Positions 47,801 to 56,118 of a stretch of 64,000 bases of DNA are shown one piece after another. This DNA comes from Eublepharis macularius (lineage: Eukaryota > Chordata > Lepidosauria > Squamata > Eublepharidae), in NCBI RefSeq assembly GCF_028583425.1, contig NC_072791.1, positions 191,122,311 through 191,186,310 on the forward strand, written 5' to 3'. The position numbers and the translations under genes were made by a program. The notes under the pieces are model-generated. The model was not told where the DNA came from and made no database searches. It saw only the letters and a program-made list of their open reading frames with translations. Position 1 is the stretch's first letter, and the number at the start of each line of letters is the position of its first letter.

Positions 47801-49911
47801 CCAGTAGTTTCCCATTCTCTTCCACCCTTTATTGGTTATCTTTCTGCATCCATTGTTTAAAAATAACGGTCGAGGAAGTCAGATTCTGATTATATTATTT
47901 AATGTGTATGATTTCATTTATGGATTTGGGTTAACTGTGGAATCTTGGGAAGATCTGAAGGCTTTGCATTAGAAGCAGATGAGTTTAATATTAAATAACT
48001 ACAACAATGTACTTGTCTGCTTCTGTGGAAGAGATCTGTGCTGAATGCTATAAAATTATAAAATCACACAGGATGGAAAGTGTCTTCTATTGCTCCTGTA
48101 AACAGCTTGTTTTATGCTTTACAGCATAGAGGGCTGTCTAGAATTCTATTCTGTAACTGCAGGCTTAGCTGTGTGTGTATGTGGGTGGGGGGGGGGTGAC
48201 AACTAGGGCTGTGTGTCCCAGCTCCTCTTGCTCCTAAACACACCATTGGCCTCAGCCCAGCTATGTTGCTTGAGTCTTTTTGTTTAAAGTTTTCATTTAA
48301 AAGAGGAAATTGTCTGTTGGAGTGGTAACACTGAATCTCTGCATATAATTGTGACATAATAGGACCTGTCCCCAACTATGATTAAGTGAATAGTATGCAT
48401 AGTAGTACCCAAAATGGACTATATGTTATTTTGAGCTGAAATGCGTGGTTTACATTATTAATCTTCAGATATCTAGAGCAGGCTAAATATTTTTGCTTTG
48501 GACAGGAGTATTAGCAGACCCGCAATAGCACATCTGTCCCAGGACCCTTAAGCCCTTTGGGTGGCCCTTTATGGGGAAATAGTTCATCTGTAGGTGTAGA
48601 TTTCTATGAGTTATTCAGACTAAAATGGTCGTGTTATGACCTGTACTTTCTTTGGGGTAGATTTTTCTTTTAATCTTCCCCTTACACCCTCTGGGTAGTT
48701 TGCTGCCACCAGGAATATATTATTCCAAAATATTTTATTCAAATTTCCCCTTTGGTAACGTGTTTAAGCGTCAGGCATCTTCGTGGTTCTATGTGGCCCT
48801 GAGGATATGAATGGGATATAGCAATGACAGCTACACTGGGATATAACAAAACAAAATAAATGTTTATTTTTCAAGAAGCGTATTGGTTTCATAAATGTAG
48901 TTCTCGGTTCTTAAAGTTACTTCCTATAAACTCATTCACACAGATCTCTTCTAAGGCTTCACACACAGTTAGCCTCCTTCACTAGACTCAATAGTCCTCT
49001 CACAAATACTTCAAATATAGGCAGCACACAGCTAGCCTCTCTTTCTCTGACTCTCATTCACAGAAATATTAAACCTGCTCAGGCAGCACACAGCTGGCCT
49101 CTCTTTCCCTGACTGAGTGTCCTTTCACAAACATGCTCAGTTCAGGGTCCACACAGGTTATATTTCTCTCATAATACTCAGGCAGCACACAGCTAGCCTG
49201 CTTTCTTCTGACTGAAACCTTTTCTCCCTACTCTGTCTCAAACTGCATTCACTCCGCCCACCCTCTCAGTCATCAACCAATCATATCACTCACTCATCCA
49301 TCTCCTTCACCCCCCACTCTTCACCTATCTCATCAAGCATTTAAAGACACATGCACACATTTACTTGGAATCATTACAGGTCGAGATAAAATCAATAAAC
49401 TATTGTGATAGCTGCAAGTATATAGCCTCTTCCAAATATTTTGTGCATGTTTAGAGGTGATGTTGGGAAGGAACTAAGAATCCAGTTAACTAAAACTAGT
49501 CATCTTAAGTCACCAGAAATACCTGATAGTAGTGTGCTCACTCCATTTAAAAAAACCCAGCCACTACCCTTCATTACTGTTTCCCTTTACTTCCACATCT
49601 AGCTGCTCATTAAAAGCCAGTTTTTCTTGAGCACAAATGTGTGCCTGCCTGTCTGTCCACCAGGCATAAAATTGGGGGCATGTGTAGTGAACCAAGAACC
49701 CACTTCCTAAGTTGGAAACATTCCATTTTGAAGTAATTCTATTGTTCGAGGTTATGTGGTGTCTGAGGTGCTTTGTGTACATATTCATATTATAAAACTA
49801 CTTTCTTTTGGATTTGTACGAAGATGTTTTGACTTGTCTCCTATATTTTCAGCAGCTTCAGATGATGATTCTGAAGATGGTGATCTTGGTAGAACACTTG
49901 ATGCTGTGTAA
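29683..49911 (+). CDS. MARCHF7: MARCHF7 (axotrophin), RING-CH E3 ubiquitin ligase; 10 coding exons
   Basis: Membrane-associated-RING-type E3 ligase that passes ubiquitin from an E2 to substrates; the mammalian protein is linked to LIF receptor turnover and T-cell quiescence. The ten exons listed separately join in phase into 2262 bp, 753 residues plus stop; human is 704. The start ATG at 29683 has a good context (A at -3, G at +4) and begins [11 protein letters not shown], as in human. Residues 1 to about 585 are Ser/Arg-rich and probably disordered. The RING-CH ligands are C601, C604, C619, C621, H629, C632, C653 and C656. An acidic tail ends the protein. All internal junctions are GT-AG. 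The length difference is mostly the 53-codon exon 33713-33871. A noncoding exon 1 probably lies in the CpG island. Orthology is from recalled human sequence. Confidence 0.97.
30220..30618 (-). mobile_element. hAT-like MITE (same family as 17631-18064)
   Basis: Antisense ends CAGGGGTCATTTCG ... CAAAATGAGCCCTG, flanked by AAGGCACG and AAGGCACA (7/8 identical 8-bp duplication). It keeps the GGCC-rich middle and one octamer-like region, but lacks part of the duplicated block. Confidence 0.87.
31750..32890 (-). mobile_element. Old CR1-like LINE fragment
   Basis: The - strand follows the CR1 3' region. Around 32482-32712 a peptide with [23 protein letters not shown] and EDTKLLKI parallels the CR1 reverse-transcriptase segment PQGSVLGPVLF...INDLE...ADDTKL, including the remains of the catalytic block. 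Flanking antisense motifs (CTTGGTGTCCTCTACAG, TTCCCTTTTCTTTACTTC) have the order of CR1 3' ends. It is heavily diverged and non-functional. Confidence 0.75.
33713..33871 (+). CDS. MARCHF7: MARCHF7 exon 3, 53-codon phase 0/0 exon (possible cassette)
   Basis: Acceptor TTTCCTAG, donor GATTG/GTAAGG. It reads [20 protein letters not shown] then [20 protein letters not shown] and [13 protein letters not shown]. The length is divisible by three and both ends are phase 0, so it could be skipped without a frame change. Human MARCHF7 as I recall passes directly from the first coding segment to the STSASAS region. Composition (Ser, Arg, Pro, Trp) fits the neighbouring disordered region. Confidence 0.82.
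33872..35931 (+). other. MARCHF7: MARCHF7 intron 3
   Basis: No coding signal. It contains the LINE-like piece at 35190-35440. A 143-codon minus-strand frame (34393-34824) resembles no family. Confidence 0.65.
35190..35440 (-). repeat. Diverged L2/CR1-type LINE fragment
   Basis: Antisense stretch with TAGAGCTAGACTTATCATGGC, CTTGAATTAAGCC and GTAGCTCCACATACAGCCCA, CATTGCAGTCATC; the order matches the C-terminal RT region (LDYCN-type) of L2/CR1-like LINEs. Very degraded. Confidence 0.5.
35932..36106 (+). CDS. MARCHF7: MARCHF7 exon 4
   Basis: Acceptor TGATGGTAG, donor TTTCAG/GTAATG; phase 0 in, phase 1 out. It encodes [20 protein letters not shown] then [20 protein letters not shown], aligning with human SESEITQGARSRSQNQQ...DSKRPKLS. 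Confidence 0.93.
36649..36816 (+). CDS. MARCHF7: MARCHF7 exon 5
   Basis: Acceptor TGTTTTAG, donor CATCAT/GTATGT; phase 1 both ends. It encodes [20 protein letters not shown] and [12 protein letters not shown], close to human [20 protein letters not shown] and [12 protein letters not shown]. An 11-bp perfect inverted repeat lies inside it (36747-36775). Confidence 0.95.
36817..39088 (+). other. MARCHF7: MARCHF7 intron 5
   Basis: Mostly unique. 38095-38195 (GTTGTAAACTGCCTGGAACG, GGCGGTATATAAGTTAAATA) is a dispersed retroposon 3' end with a TAAA tail. Confidence 0.6.
39089..40193 (+). CDS. MARCHF7: MARCHF7 exon 6, large Ser/Arg-rich exon
   Basis: Acceptor CATGGCAG, donor AAAGAGAG/GTAAGA; 1105 bp, phase 1 in and 2 out. 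Landmarks shared with human: [70 protein letters not shown] and [14 protein letters not shown]. Low complexity and charge suggest disorder; the conserved basic blocks probably bind partners or localise the protein (inference). Confidence 0.97.
40479..40648 (+). CDS. MARCHF7: MARCHF7 exon 7, first part of RING-CH domain
   Basis: Acceptor CTCCCTAG, donor ACTCTG/GTAAGG; phase 2 in, 1 out. It encodes the acidic [10 protein letters not shown], then [21 protein letters not shown] and [11 protein letters not shown], giving six of the eight zinc ligands (C601, C604, C619, C621, H629, C632). His at the fifth position defines the RING-CH (C4HC3) type of the MARCH family. Confidence 0.98.
40649..42781 (+). 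other. MARCHF7: MARCHF7 intron 7
   Basis: No coding signal. It contains a (GT)n/(TAAA)n stretch (41688-41735) and the SINE at 42285-42534. Confidence 0.65.
42285..42534 (+). repeat. tRNA-derived SINE with GTTG tail
   Basis: GAGCCTGTTTGGTGTAGTGG, GTTTGATTCCCCACTCC, GGTGACCTTGGGCTAGTCA, CCCCACCCACCTCACAGG, GGCAGTATATAAATCAAATG. Same family as 13911-14168 and 19451-19708. Confidence 0.92.
42782..42891 (+). CDS. MARCHF7: MARCHF7 exon 8, last RING-CH cysteines
   Basis: Acceptor TCTCCTCAG, donor GAACAA/GTTAGT; phase 1 in, 0 out. It encodes [20 protein letters not shown] then [17 protein letters not shown]653 and C656 complete the zinc sites. Confidence 0.97.
44005..44680 (-). mobile_element. L2/CR1-like LINE 3' fragment
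   Basis: Antisense motifs in the order found in squamate L2-like elements: TATGTATGTTCTGCCTCTCC, CAAGGCAGCTTACAACTAAG, GGCACCTCAAAGTAAGG, GGTGCCACCACTGAAAAAGC, GCCGTTTAGGGCTTTAAAGG, GTTTTGGACCAACCGAAACTG. The end of the window (63690-64000) holds another copy of the first half. Confidence 0.7.
44704..44873 (-). repeat. tRNA-derived SINE (second squamate tRNA-SINE family)
   Basis: Antisense: CAGACCATTGGTCTGTCAG, GCAGCTCTCCAGCCTCTCGG, TTAACTGGAGATGCGAAGG, GAACCTGCATGCAAAGCAGA, CACTGAGCCGTGCCCC. The + copy at 60186-60366 is the same family. Confidence 0.78.
45511..45624 (+). CDS. MARCHF7: MARCHF7 exon 9
   Basis: Acceptor TTGTTTACAG, donor GTCCGG/GTGAGT; phase 0 both ends, 38 codons. It encodes [20 protein letters not shown] then [18 protein letters not shown]. 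The short hydrophobic [10 protein letters not shown] stretch is shared with human, and is too short and polar-flanked for a confident membrane span. Confidence 0.96.
46455..46503 (+). CDS. MARCHF7: MARCHF7 exon 10 (micro-exon)
   Basis: Acceptor TGCTTCTAG, donor ATTGAAA/GTAGGT; 49 bp, phase 0 in, 1 out. It encodes [16 protein letters not shown], nearly the same as human [16 protein letters not shown]. Confidence 0.94.
46504..49852 (+). other. MARCHF7: MARCHF7 intron 10
   Basis: Long last intron with C- and G-runs (46999-47011, 48185-48197) and the LTR-like segment at 48837-49378. No coding signal. Confidence 0.6.
48837..49378 (-). repeat. LTR-like segment with about 60-bp tandem repeats
   Basis: The - strand starts TGTAATGATTCC, has TTTAAATGC, and has an AATAAA-type signal near 48860. 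About four diverged repeats built on GGCAGCACACAGCTAGCCTC lie near 48960, 49020, 49080 and 49180. Tandem repeats in a U3-like position suit an LTR fossil, but I found no target duplication. Confidence 0.3.
49853..49911 (+). CDS. MARCHF7: MARCHF7 exon 11, C-terminus and stop
   Basis: Acceptor TATTTTCAG; the coding part reads [18 protein letters not shown] then TAA at 49909-49911. It matches the acidic tail and RTFDIA end of the human protein. Confidence 0.94.
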
Positions 49912-50740
49912 ACGCAACTGGAAGCTGAATGGGCAACTGACACCTGCTGCACCATCAGTATGCGTTTCTTTAGTAAGGCACACTGACTAATGTTAGAGAT
50001 TTCTAAAGCGTTGCTGAGTTCAGAAACCTGCTGTTGCACACTGGAAACATGGAGACCTGAGTGCTGGGTCTGCAGGAGTGAGTTGTTTCTCCTTTGAGAT
50101 TATGACATGTATGCCTTCTTCTAAAAGACCAGATTTTTATGTAAGTAAGGAACATGATTTCCTTTTGTACAAACTTCTTAAAGTAATCAGTTAAACTTCT
50201 GGAAAATGTTTCTCACATTTGCTCTTCCTACTGGCACTAAGTGGTAATGTTAAGTATGTTTGCAACTCATGGGGAAGGAATACTTCAGTTCTAGCTTTCC
50301 ATTTTGAAAACACCTTTGGGAAGTTCTCACTATCTTGCTTCCAGTGTTTACGCCATAGGATGAATGAGGGGGATGAATGGGTTCTGTGGAGTTTAGTATT
50401 AAGTTTCTATATTTTCCATGAGGAATGTTTAACTCAAAGCAATAAACTTGCAAGGGGCTATTAATAAGTGTTAATGCTGGCTTTTTATAAGTACTGATTT
50501 CAAAACTGCGGATTATATTTGATATTATGTAGATGTTCCAATGAGGAATTACAGCTATGTAAACACTTGCATTTCAGCATTCCTGGCAGGAATACAACAT
50601 GGTTTAAAATCTTAACCAAGCTATTTATCTTAATGAACCTTTTCTAGAACCCACATTCACTGCTGAAGCACTGGTTATGAACGTGTTTTCTAGTGTTGTC
50701 ATTTGTTTGTTAAATAAAAAGTATAATGCAGATGACTTAC
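49912..50740 (+). terminator. MARCHF7: MARCHF7 3' UTR and polyadenylation signal
   Basis: AATAAA at 50713-50718 (GTTAAATAAAAAGTA) is the best end. An earlier CAATAAAC at 50439-50446 could give a shorter form. Confidence 0.6.
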
Positions 50741-50867
50741 ATGTCTTATTTAAAATGCAGTGGATGTACTGCACAAATGAACATCTATATTGAACACGGA
50801 AGATCTCCTAAAGACACGTCTGCAAAGGAAAATCACTTGGGAGGTGGTGTAGCCTGGTTTGTGGGCT

Positions 50868-51008
50868 GAGCACACGAATGTCTGATCTTGAAAACTATTT
50901 TTTTAAAAAATATTACCTTTTAATGTTCAGAGAATACTGAGCACAGGAATGTCTGATCTTGAAAACTATTTTTTTAAAAATACTACCTTTTAATGTTCAG
51001 AGAATACT
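50868..51008 (+). repeat. Tandem duplication, two about 70-bp copies
   Basis: Copies 50868-50938 and 50939-51008 each run GAGCACA[C/G]GAATGTCTGA to GTTCAGAGAATACT, with only a few differences, mainly in the A/T run. Confidence 0.93.
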
Positions 51009-52857
51009 AATCAAATACCATCTGCCTACTTCAAATCAACAGCATTCCATTTCATACTTCACAATAGTCTTGGCAGTTACACTTAAGGCACACCTATGCT
51101 CTATTAGTTATCTGTTTATTTTGGAGTAGTCTAGTACATGATAGTGCTATGAAAAGAGGGCGCAGTTCAAATGAACAAAGTTGCGTATGCATACCAAGGT
51201 CCTGTTTCACCAGCTGAAAAAGACCTCTTTGCAGAAGAGGGTAGCCTTGTCACAGATGATGCTGTAATCCAGTGCATCTTTCCGGCTGATTGTGTATGCA
51301 GTTCACTCCCAATACACAGTATTGTGTATGCAGTTCACTCCCAACTTCCCAAAGTTTCTAGGTAATTTTAGGCTTTACAAGTCAAGCTCAGCACAATCTG
51401 CCAGCCAGTAGCAACAACAAAAAGGTGTCTAGGAGCTCTGTACTTGGACACAGACAGAAGTTTAGCTGCAGTGTTCTAGACTTGGGGGAGTTTCCTGAAG
51501 TATTCCCGCTGCTCCCCATTTACTATTACAGTAGTTACATCAAAGTAACTGCACTATACAAGATTCCTGTTTTCCACAGAAGGGGCACCACTGGTATGCC
51601 AGCTGTAGCTGTCACTTGGCTATCCTGAAGCAATGTCTGGTCTAGGAATGGACTGCCTCCTGAACAAGTATCCAGCTTCACCGTGATTGTTTATAAAACA
51701 ATATAGTGTACTGTCAGCAGCTACAAAAGAGTTTTGAGAGCTTCAGGTTAGATCTAGCTTACACATGGAGCAAAATGAAGCGGAAAAGTAGATTGTGCCA
51801 TTTCAACCAGCAGATAAAGGTTGCTGTTTTTAATGCTTTCCTATATAAAATTGAGTGCATTGTTGAATAAGGTATTAGATCCATATCTTCTTTACTGGAT
51901 TGTGAAAAGCTCCCTGCCAAGTCGAAACACAGAGCATTAAAAAAGGAAACTGCAATCTGAAATAGTACAGCCCATTTTATCCCATTCTGTTGCGGATATA
52001 ATTTAGGCTATCTTCAGCTATCCACCCAGTGGATTCTGCCACATCTGTTACAAAAAGGAGAGATAGGAGTGCTGTATAATTTTGTGTATTTGAGGGCATT
52101 GTGTTCCAACACTGAACTTCCTCAGCAGTCACATTCATGGGAGACTAAATGGAGTTCTGTTCAATTCTGAAGTGCCATTTCCCCAGGGAAGAGTTGGAAC
52201 CTCCCAACACATTTTAGAAACCTCTTGCAAGGAAAGAGTAAAACCATAGCAGAGCAGTGACACTTCATTTTCAATGTCTGCAAGCAGTCCATATTTAATA
52301 CTACTGCTAGCGGTACTGCAATCTGCAGAAGATCCAGAGAAAACGTAATACAGTGTTTTGAGTCCCTTGTTACCACATACACTACCTTTCATGTGTATTC
52401 TTAAACATGTGAACTTTAAGCTGAGTTCGAGACACTCACCCAGAACTTCAATTTGGGGCAATTTAAGCTCAGTGTTGGGGGAAATATTGTGCCACTTCCA
52501 CAGCTTGGCTATTCTGGAAAACTGACACACTCATCAGTCAAGGGAAGCAGAATGTGGTTTAAGAACTTCTACCTGGATTCTGGGTAAGCAAGCTCAAAGT
52601 GTCTCTGTTAGACTACCAGTTACTACAAGATAGCCAGATCTTTTACAAAACAAGATTTAGGATGTGTTATCGAAAATTTTATTTGCTAATTAAAGACTAT
52701 TGAAAGACTGAGCCCAGTTTCGTGAGCCCTTGCAGCAACAGGCAGGCATGCAGATGTCCCAGCAGTGAATCAGTCTCTTGCCCAAGGTTTTGGCCACTTG
52801 TTAACATAGTCTAAGGAGCGCCATGACCTCACCTCTGAAGCAATGCATTGTTAGCGC

Positions 52858-53016
52858 CAGGGGTCATTTCATAGAAAAAGAGCTGGAGGAACTTACTAGC
52901 ATAACTCATTAGCATAACTGGTTTGCATATGCCATACCTTTTGCCATCACGGAAGTATGTCATTGGCATAACTGATTTGCATATGCCACACCCCCTGACA
53001 TCACCTATTCTGGCTA
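52858..53016 (-). repeat. Partial hAT-like MITE (17631-18064 family)
   Basis: CAGGGGTCATTTCATAG, AAAGAGCTGGAGGAACTTAC, ATAACTGGTTTGCATATGCC and GATTTGCATATGCCACACCC; the GGCC-rich half is absent. Two octamer-type ATTTGCAT/GTTTGCAT motifs remain. Confidence 0.8.
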
Positions 53017-53249
53017 ACCATTGCATTCCTTGGGAGAACTTGCAGAACAGCCTTTGCAGCGCTATAAAAAGTTGCAGCCAGTAGAACAGCTGCAATGTGT
53101 CCAGATTCAAGTAACCCATTTTGAAAACTCGTGCTGCAAGAAAATATGCGAGACACTGTTTACATTTGGCTCTGGGATGTATAAAATACACTTACATTGT
53201 TACGCTCTTGTTCCAAGAAGCTAAAGGTGATATACGGGGTTTCTCATGC

Positions 53250-53405
53250 ACATTCCACCATAATTTATTCTTCCAAGAACCTTATGAAGTAAGTTAGACT
53301 GAGAATGACTGGCTCAAGGTCACCTAATGACCTCCCAGTGTGCATGGGGATTTGAACATGGCTTTCCCCTGTCCTAGGCTAACACTACTGCACCACACAA
53401 GCTCT
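53250..53405 (-). repeat. Degenerate tRNA-derived SINE
   Basis: Antisense: TTATGAAGTAAGTTAGACTG, GGCTCAAGGTCACCTAATGA, GGGGATTTGAACATGGC, AACACTACTGCACCACACAA. Confidence 0.75.
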
Positions 53406-54000
53406 ATATAATAGTTCTTTCTATAGTTCTAATCATTCAGGCTCACTTTGCAATAATAAATCTTGAAGAACAATCACACCCAATTTCCCAATATTTCATT
53501 GCTTTTCTATGTGAATGCAACTAACACACAGCAACCTGGACAACTCAGAGAGCAACCCCAAACAGCTCTACTGAGAATCTTGCTCACGTCTATTCAATGA
53601 TGGTTTCTCCCAGAAAAGTGTTCTTAGAATGACACTGTCAGTTTGCTTACTAAATGAGCTAGGAACATGGTTGTGTAACCATTGTGGATCCATGGTAAGA
53701 CTTAAATAAAGATGGTGTCTTAAGGCGGCTATGAAATTTGCCCTGAAGCATTCAAAAGACTAATTAGTCTGGCTAAATACTTGTTCAGTTTGTATTCCGG
53801 TTGCAATTAATGTGCAGTCACCTTTTCATTAAAATGCTGACCACCAAGCAGATATTTAGCATATACAAGGTGCCGTTCAAAGAACTGATTTTATCTCCAC
53901 ATGCGCATGTGTGCACGTACACAGGCAAATTCACTGTAAGCCTCTAAACAGTGCTTGGAAAGCCTGTTTTAGATCCACTACTAATTCCTAAAAATACCAT

Positions 54001-55930
54001 TGCTCATAAAAACAAATCTTTATTTAACAATTTTCAAGTATTAAAATACATATAAAAATATAGATGGAAATTACAGTAATTCATTATGGCTTTTTCTTGT
54101 CTGTCGTAATGCAGACATAATTGACATTCAGTTACAAAGTTAATCAGAGAAATACTTGCAGAGTGCACGGGACTTCAGTTACAAAGTGTAATCCACAGGT
54201 TTTGATATTTGCATGCCACACCATTTCAGAGACTGCAACAGGGCCAAAGGCCTGTAAAAGGGCAGCTGCATCTTTGTCCACGCACCACTTCCTACGTGGT
54301 GTGTGGACACATCACCAAAGTGATGTGAACAGACATGGAACAAGCCCACTGGCTTTTGCGGAGGATTCCAATAAAAAAGACAATTCAACAATAAATGACG
54401 TTTGTCTAATTAAAGTGGCTAATTGCCTTCCTTTCTTCAGACCATTTGTTACTGTTATACTAGCTACAGATCTGAACCAGAACTCCTCTTTCAGGTGTGT
54501 AACCTCTTAACCGTTTAAAGTAAGAGCACAATAACATTTGATCAAAAATTGCTATTCATATACATTTAAATGTAGATATATCAAGATGGTAGCTGTGTTA
54601 GTCTGTCTGTAGCAGTAGAAAAGGGCAAAAGTCCAATAGCCTCTATAAGACTAACAAAATTTGTGGTAGGGTGGTAGGGTATGAGCTGTGACATACCCTA
54701 CCACAAATTTTGTTAGCCTTATAGAGGCTATTGGACTTTTGCCCTTTTCTACATTTAAATGTGGAAGAGTTCTTTTACCCCACTGTTGTAATCAGGGCAA
54801 ATCCTATGCTTTTCCTGGACTGGGGTTACTATACAGGGTTACTATAAACAATGGACATGGACATGATCCAACTAATTTTAAGCACTGAAGAATTACTATT
54901 TTAGTTGGAGAGACTGAAGCAACTTTATGATTGGCTGTATCATGCTCAATATAATTAATCTGTTAATATATATCAGTATATCTAATAGTCAACATGGCCC
55001 ATCTGTGGATAGTTAAATCCATAGATCAGGGTCATGTTGGCAGAAAACATATTTTTTCCAAACTTGAGGACCCCCCTAGGCTTCCAGAAAAATCTGAAAG
55101 GCAACAAAGCATGGAGGGAGGAGTAAATCCCCTTCGAAAGACTGGAATGTTGTTTGCACATGTGTAGAGAAGGGGGGGGAGTTGTTGTCCCAGCAAGCAC
55201 ATTAGGTCACCCAGAGCCAATGACAACCCTGCCACCACTGCCACTCAAGCTGCTAGGGAGATGGACCGGGAGCTACTGGAGCCTCTGTCCCCTCAGCTTT
55301 AGCCAGATGGCAGCAGTTGTGTGGTAGACAGGCAGGGGAAGAGGACCAGGAGCCTCTGCTGAGAAAATGGGAATGGGCAGCAGCAACACTGGAAATGGGA
55401 GGGTACCATCGTGAAGGGGCAAGCAGCCCAGCAGTCACAGCAGTAGCAGCGGTAAGAAAGGAGAAGAGGCAGAGCAGCAGGGAGGGGGCCTGGTGAGTCA
55501 TGGACAGATGGGTGGGGAAAGGGGGAAGAGGTGGGCATAGTGGTGAGAGGGACAGATGGGGAAACGGAAAGCAGGCAGGCAGGAGAGCAGGCAAGCAACA
55601 ATCCCTCTCCCTGTTTGCCTGTGCAGGAAAGTGTGGGAGTCCAAGCTGAGGGTGGGTGTTGGTTTCAAGGGAGCTGACAACAGGAGTTCTAAAAGACCCG
55701 GTATATCAGTTTTTGTTCCCCACTCGAGATGGTCAGTATCCCAAAAGAATCGCATACCATTTCTGGAATCTTTCATAAATGCGGGGAATGGCTTCCTGTG
55801 AGAAAGTACAACTCAGTATGGAAGATGCTTAGATTATTATTGTCCACCCCTTTAAATTTCCTCGTAGGACTGCTCTTAGGACAATCCTGTTGTTCCTTTA
55901 TGTCCTTATGTCTTTATAATTAACTGCAGT
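54001..55930 (-). terminator. CD302: CD302 3' UTR with polyadenylation signal
   Basis: The only AATAAA I see downstream of the CD302 stop on the - strand is the complement of TTTATT at 54019-54024 (AAATAAAGATTTG). This gives a roughly 1.9-kb 3' UTR, similar in scale to the human gene. It contains the hairpin at 54615-54752 and a purine-rich stretch (55250-55640, + strand sense). Confidence 0.55.
54574..54749. repeat. Inverted-duplicate retroposon insert: 58-bp hairpin with 13-bp target duplication
   Basis: Arms 54615-54672 and 54695-54752 are 58 bp each with one mismatch, separated by 22 bp. TACATTTAAATGT flanks the insert at 54561-54573 and 54750-54762. The sequence (GATGGTAGCTGTGTTAGTCT, ACTAACAAAATTTGTGGTAG) belongs to a dispersed sauropsid repeat; I do not assign its class. 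Arms plus a target duplication fit a 5'-inverted insertion. Confidence 0.8.
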
Positions 55931-56118
55931 TTAGGCTGTATATTCATTTTCCTCATCTATGAGAACAGTTTCATCGTTACACGGTACTCGGCTGGAGAAA
56001 TTGCGGGCCATAAATGTAGTAGAAGAAACCTTCCTTTGGTACAGGAACCAGAGAAATGCTGCAGAGACTGATACAATGACGGTGGAAGTAATTACTGTGA
56101 GTGTTGTCCAGGTTTTAT
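55931..56118 (-). CDS. CD302: CD302 exon 6, membrane span and cytoplasmic tail
   Basis: Acceptor CTTTCGTTTCAG; it reads [20 protein letters not shown] then [20 protein letters not shown] and [20 protein letters not shown], ending A and TAA (55931-55933). Human: [20 protein letters not shown] and EENEYPVQFD. Confidence 0.92.

Larger units (their letters stand above)
50741..54000. other. Interval between convergent genes MARCHF7 and CD302
   Basis: It holds a tandem duplication (50868-51008), a MITE fragment (52858-53016) and a SINE (53250-53405). A partial duplication of TTGTGTATGCAGTTCACTCC lies at 51288-51344. 51060-52130 looks like old LINE-type sequence that I could not assign. No coding signal. 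Confidence 0.55.

Noticed and set aside
51171-51365. 64-codon frame between the two genes
   Set aside because: It crosses a small local duplication (51288-51344), lacks family similarity, and looks like part of an old repeat.
55253-55776. Several Pro/Ser/Leu-rich minus-strand frames
   Set aside because: They lie in a purine-rich, low-complexity stretch of the CD302 3' UTR and end without conserved motifs.
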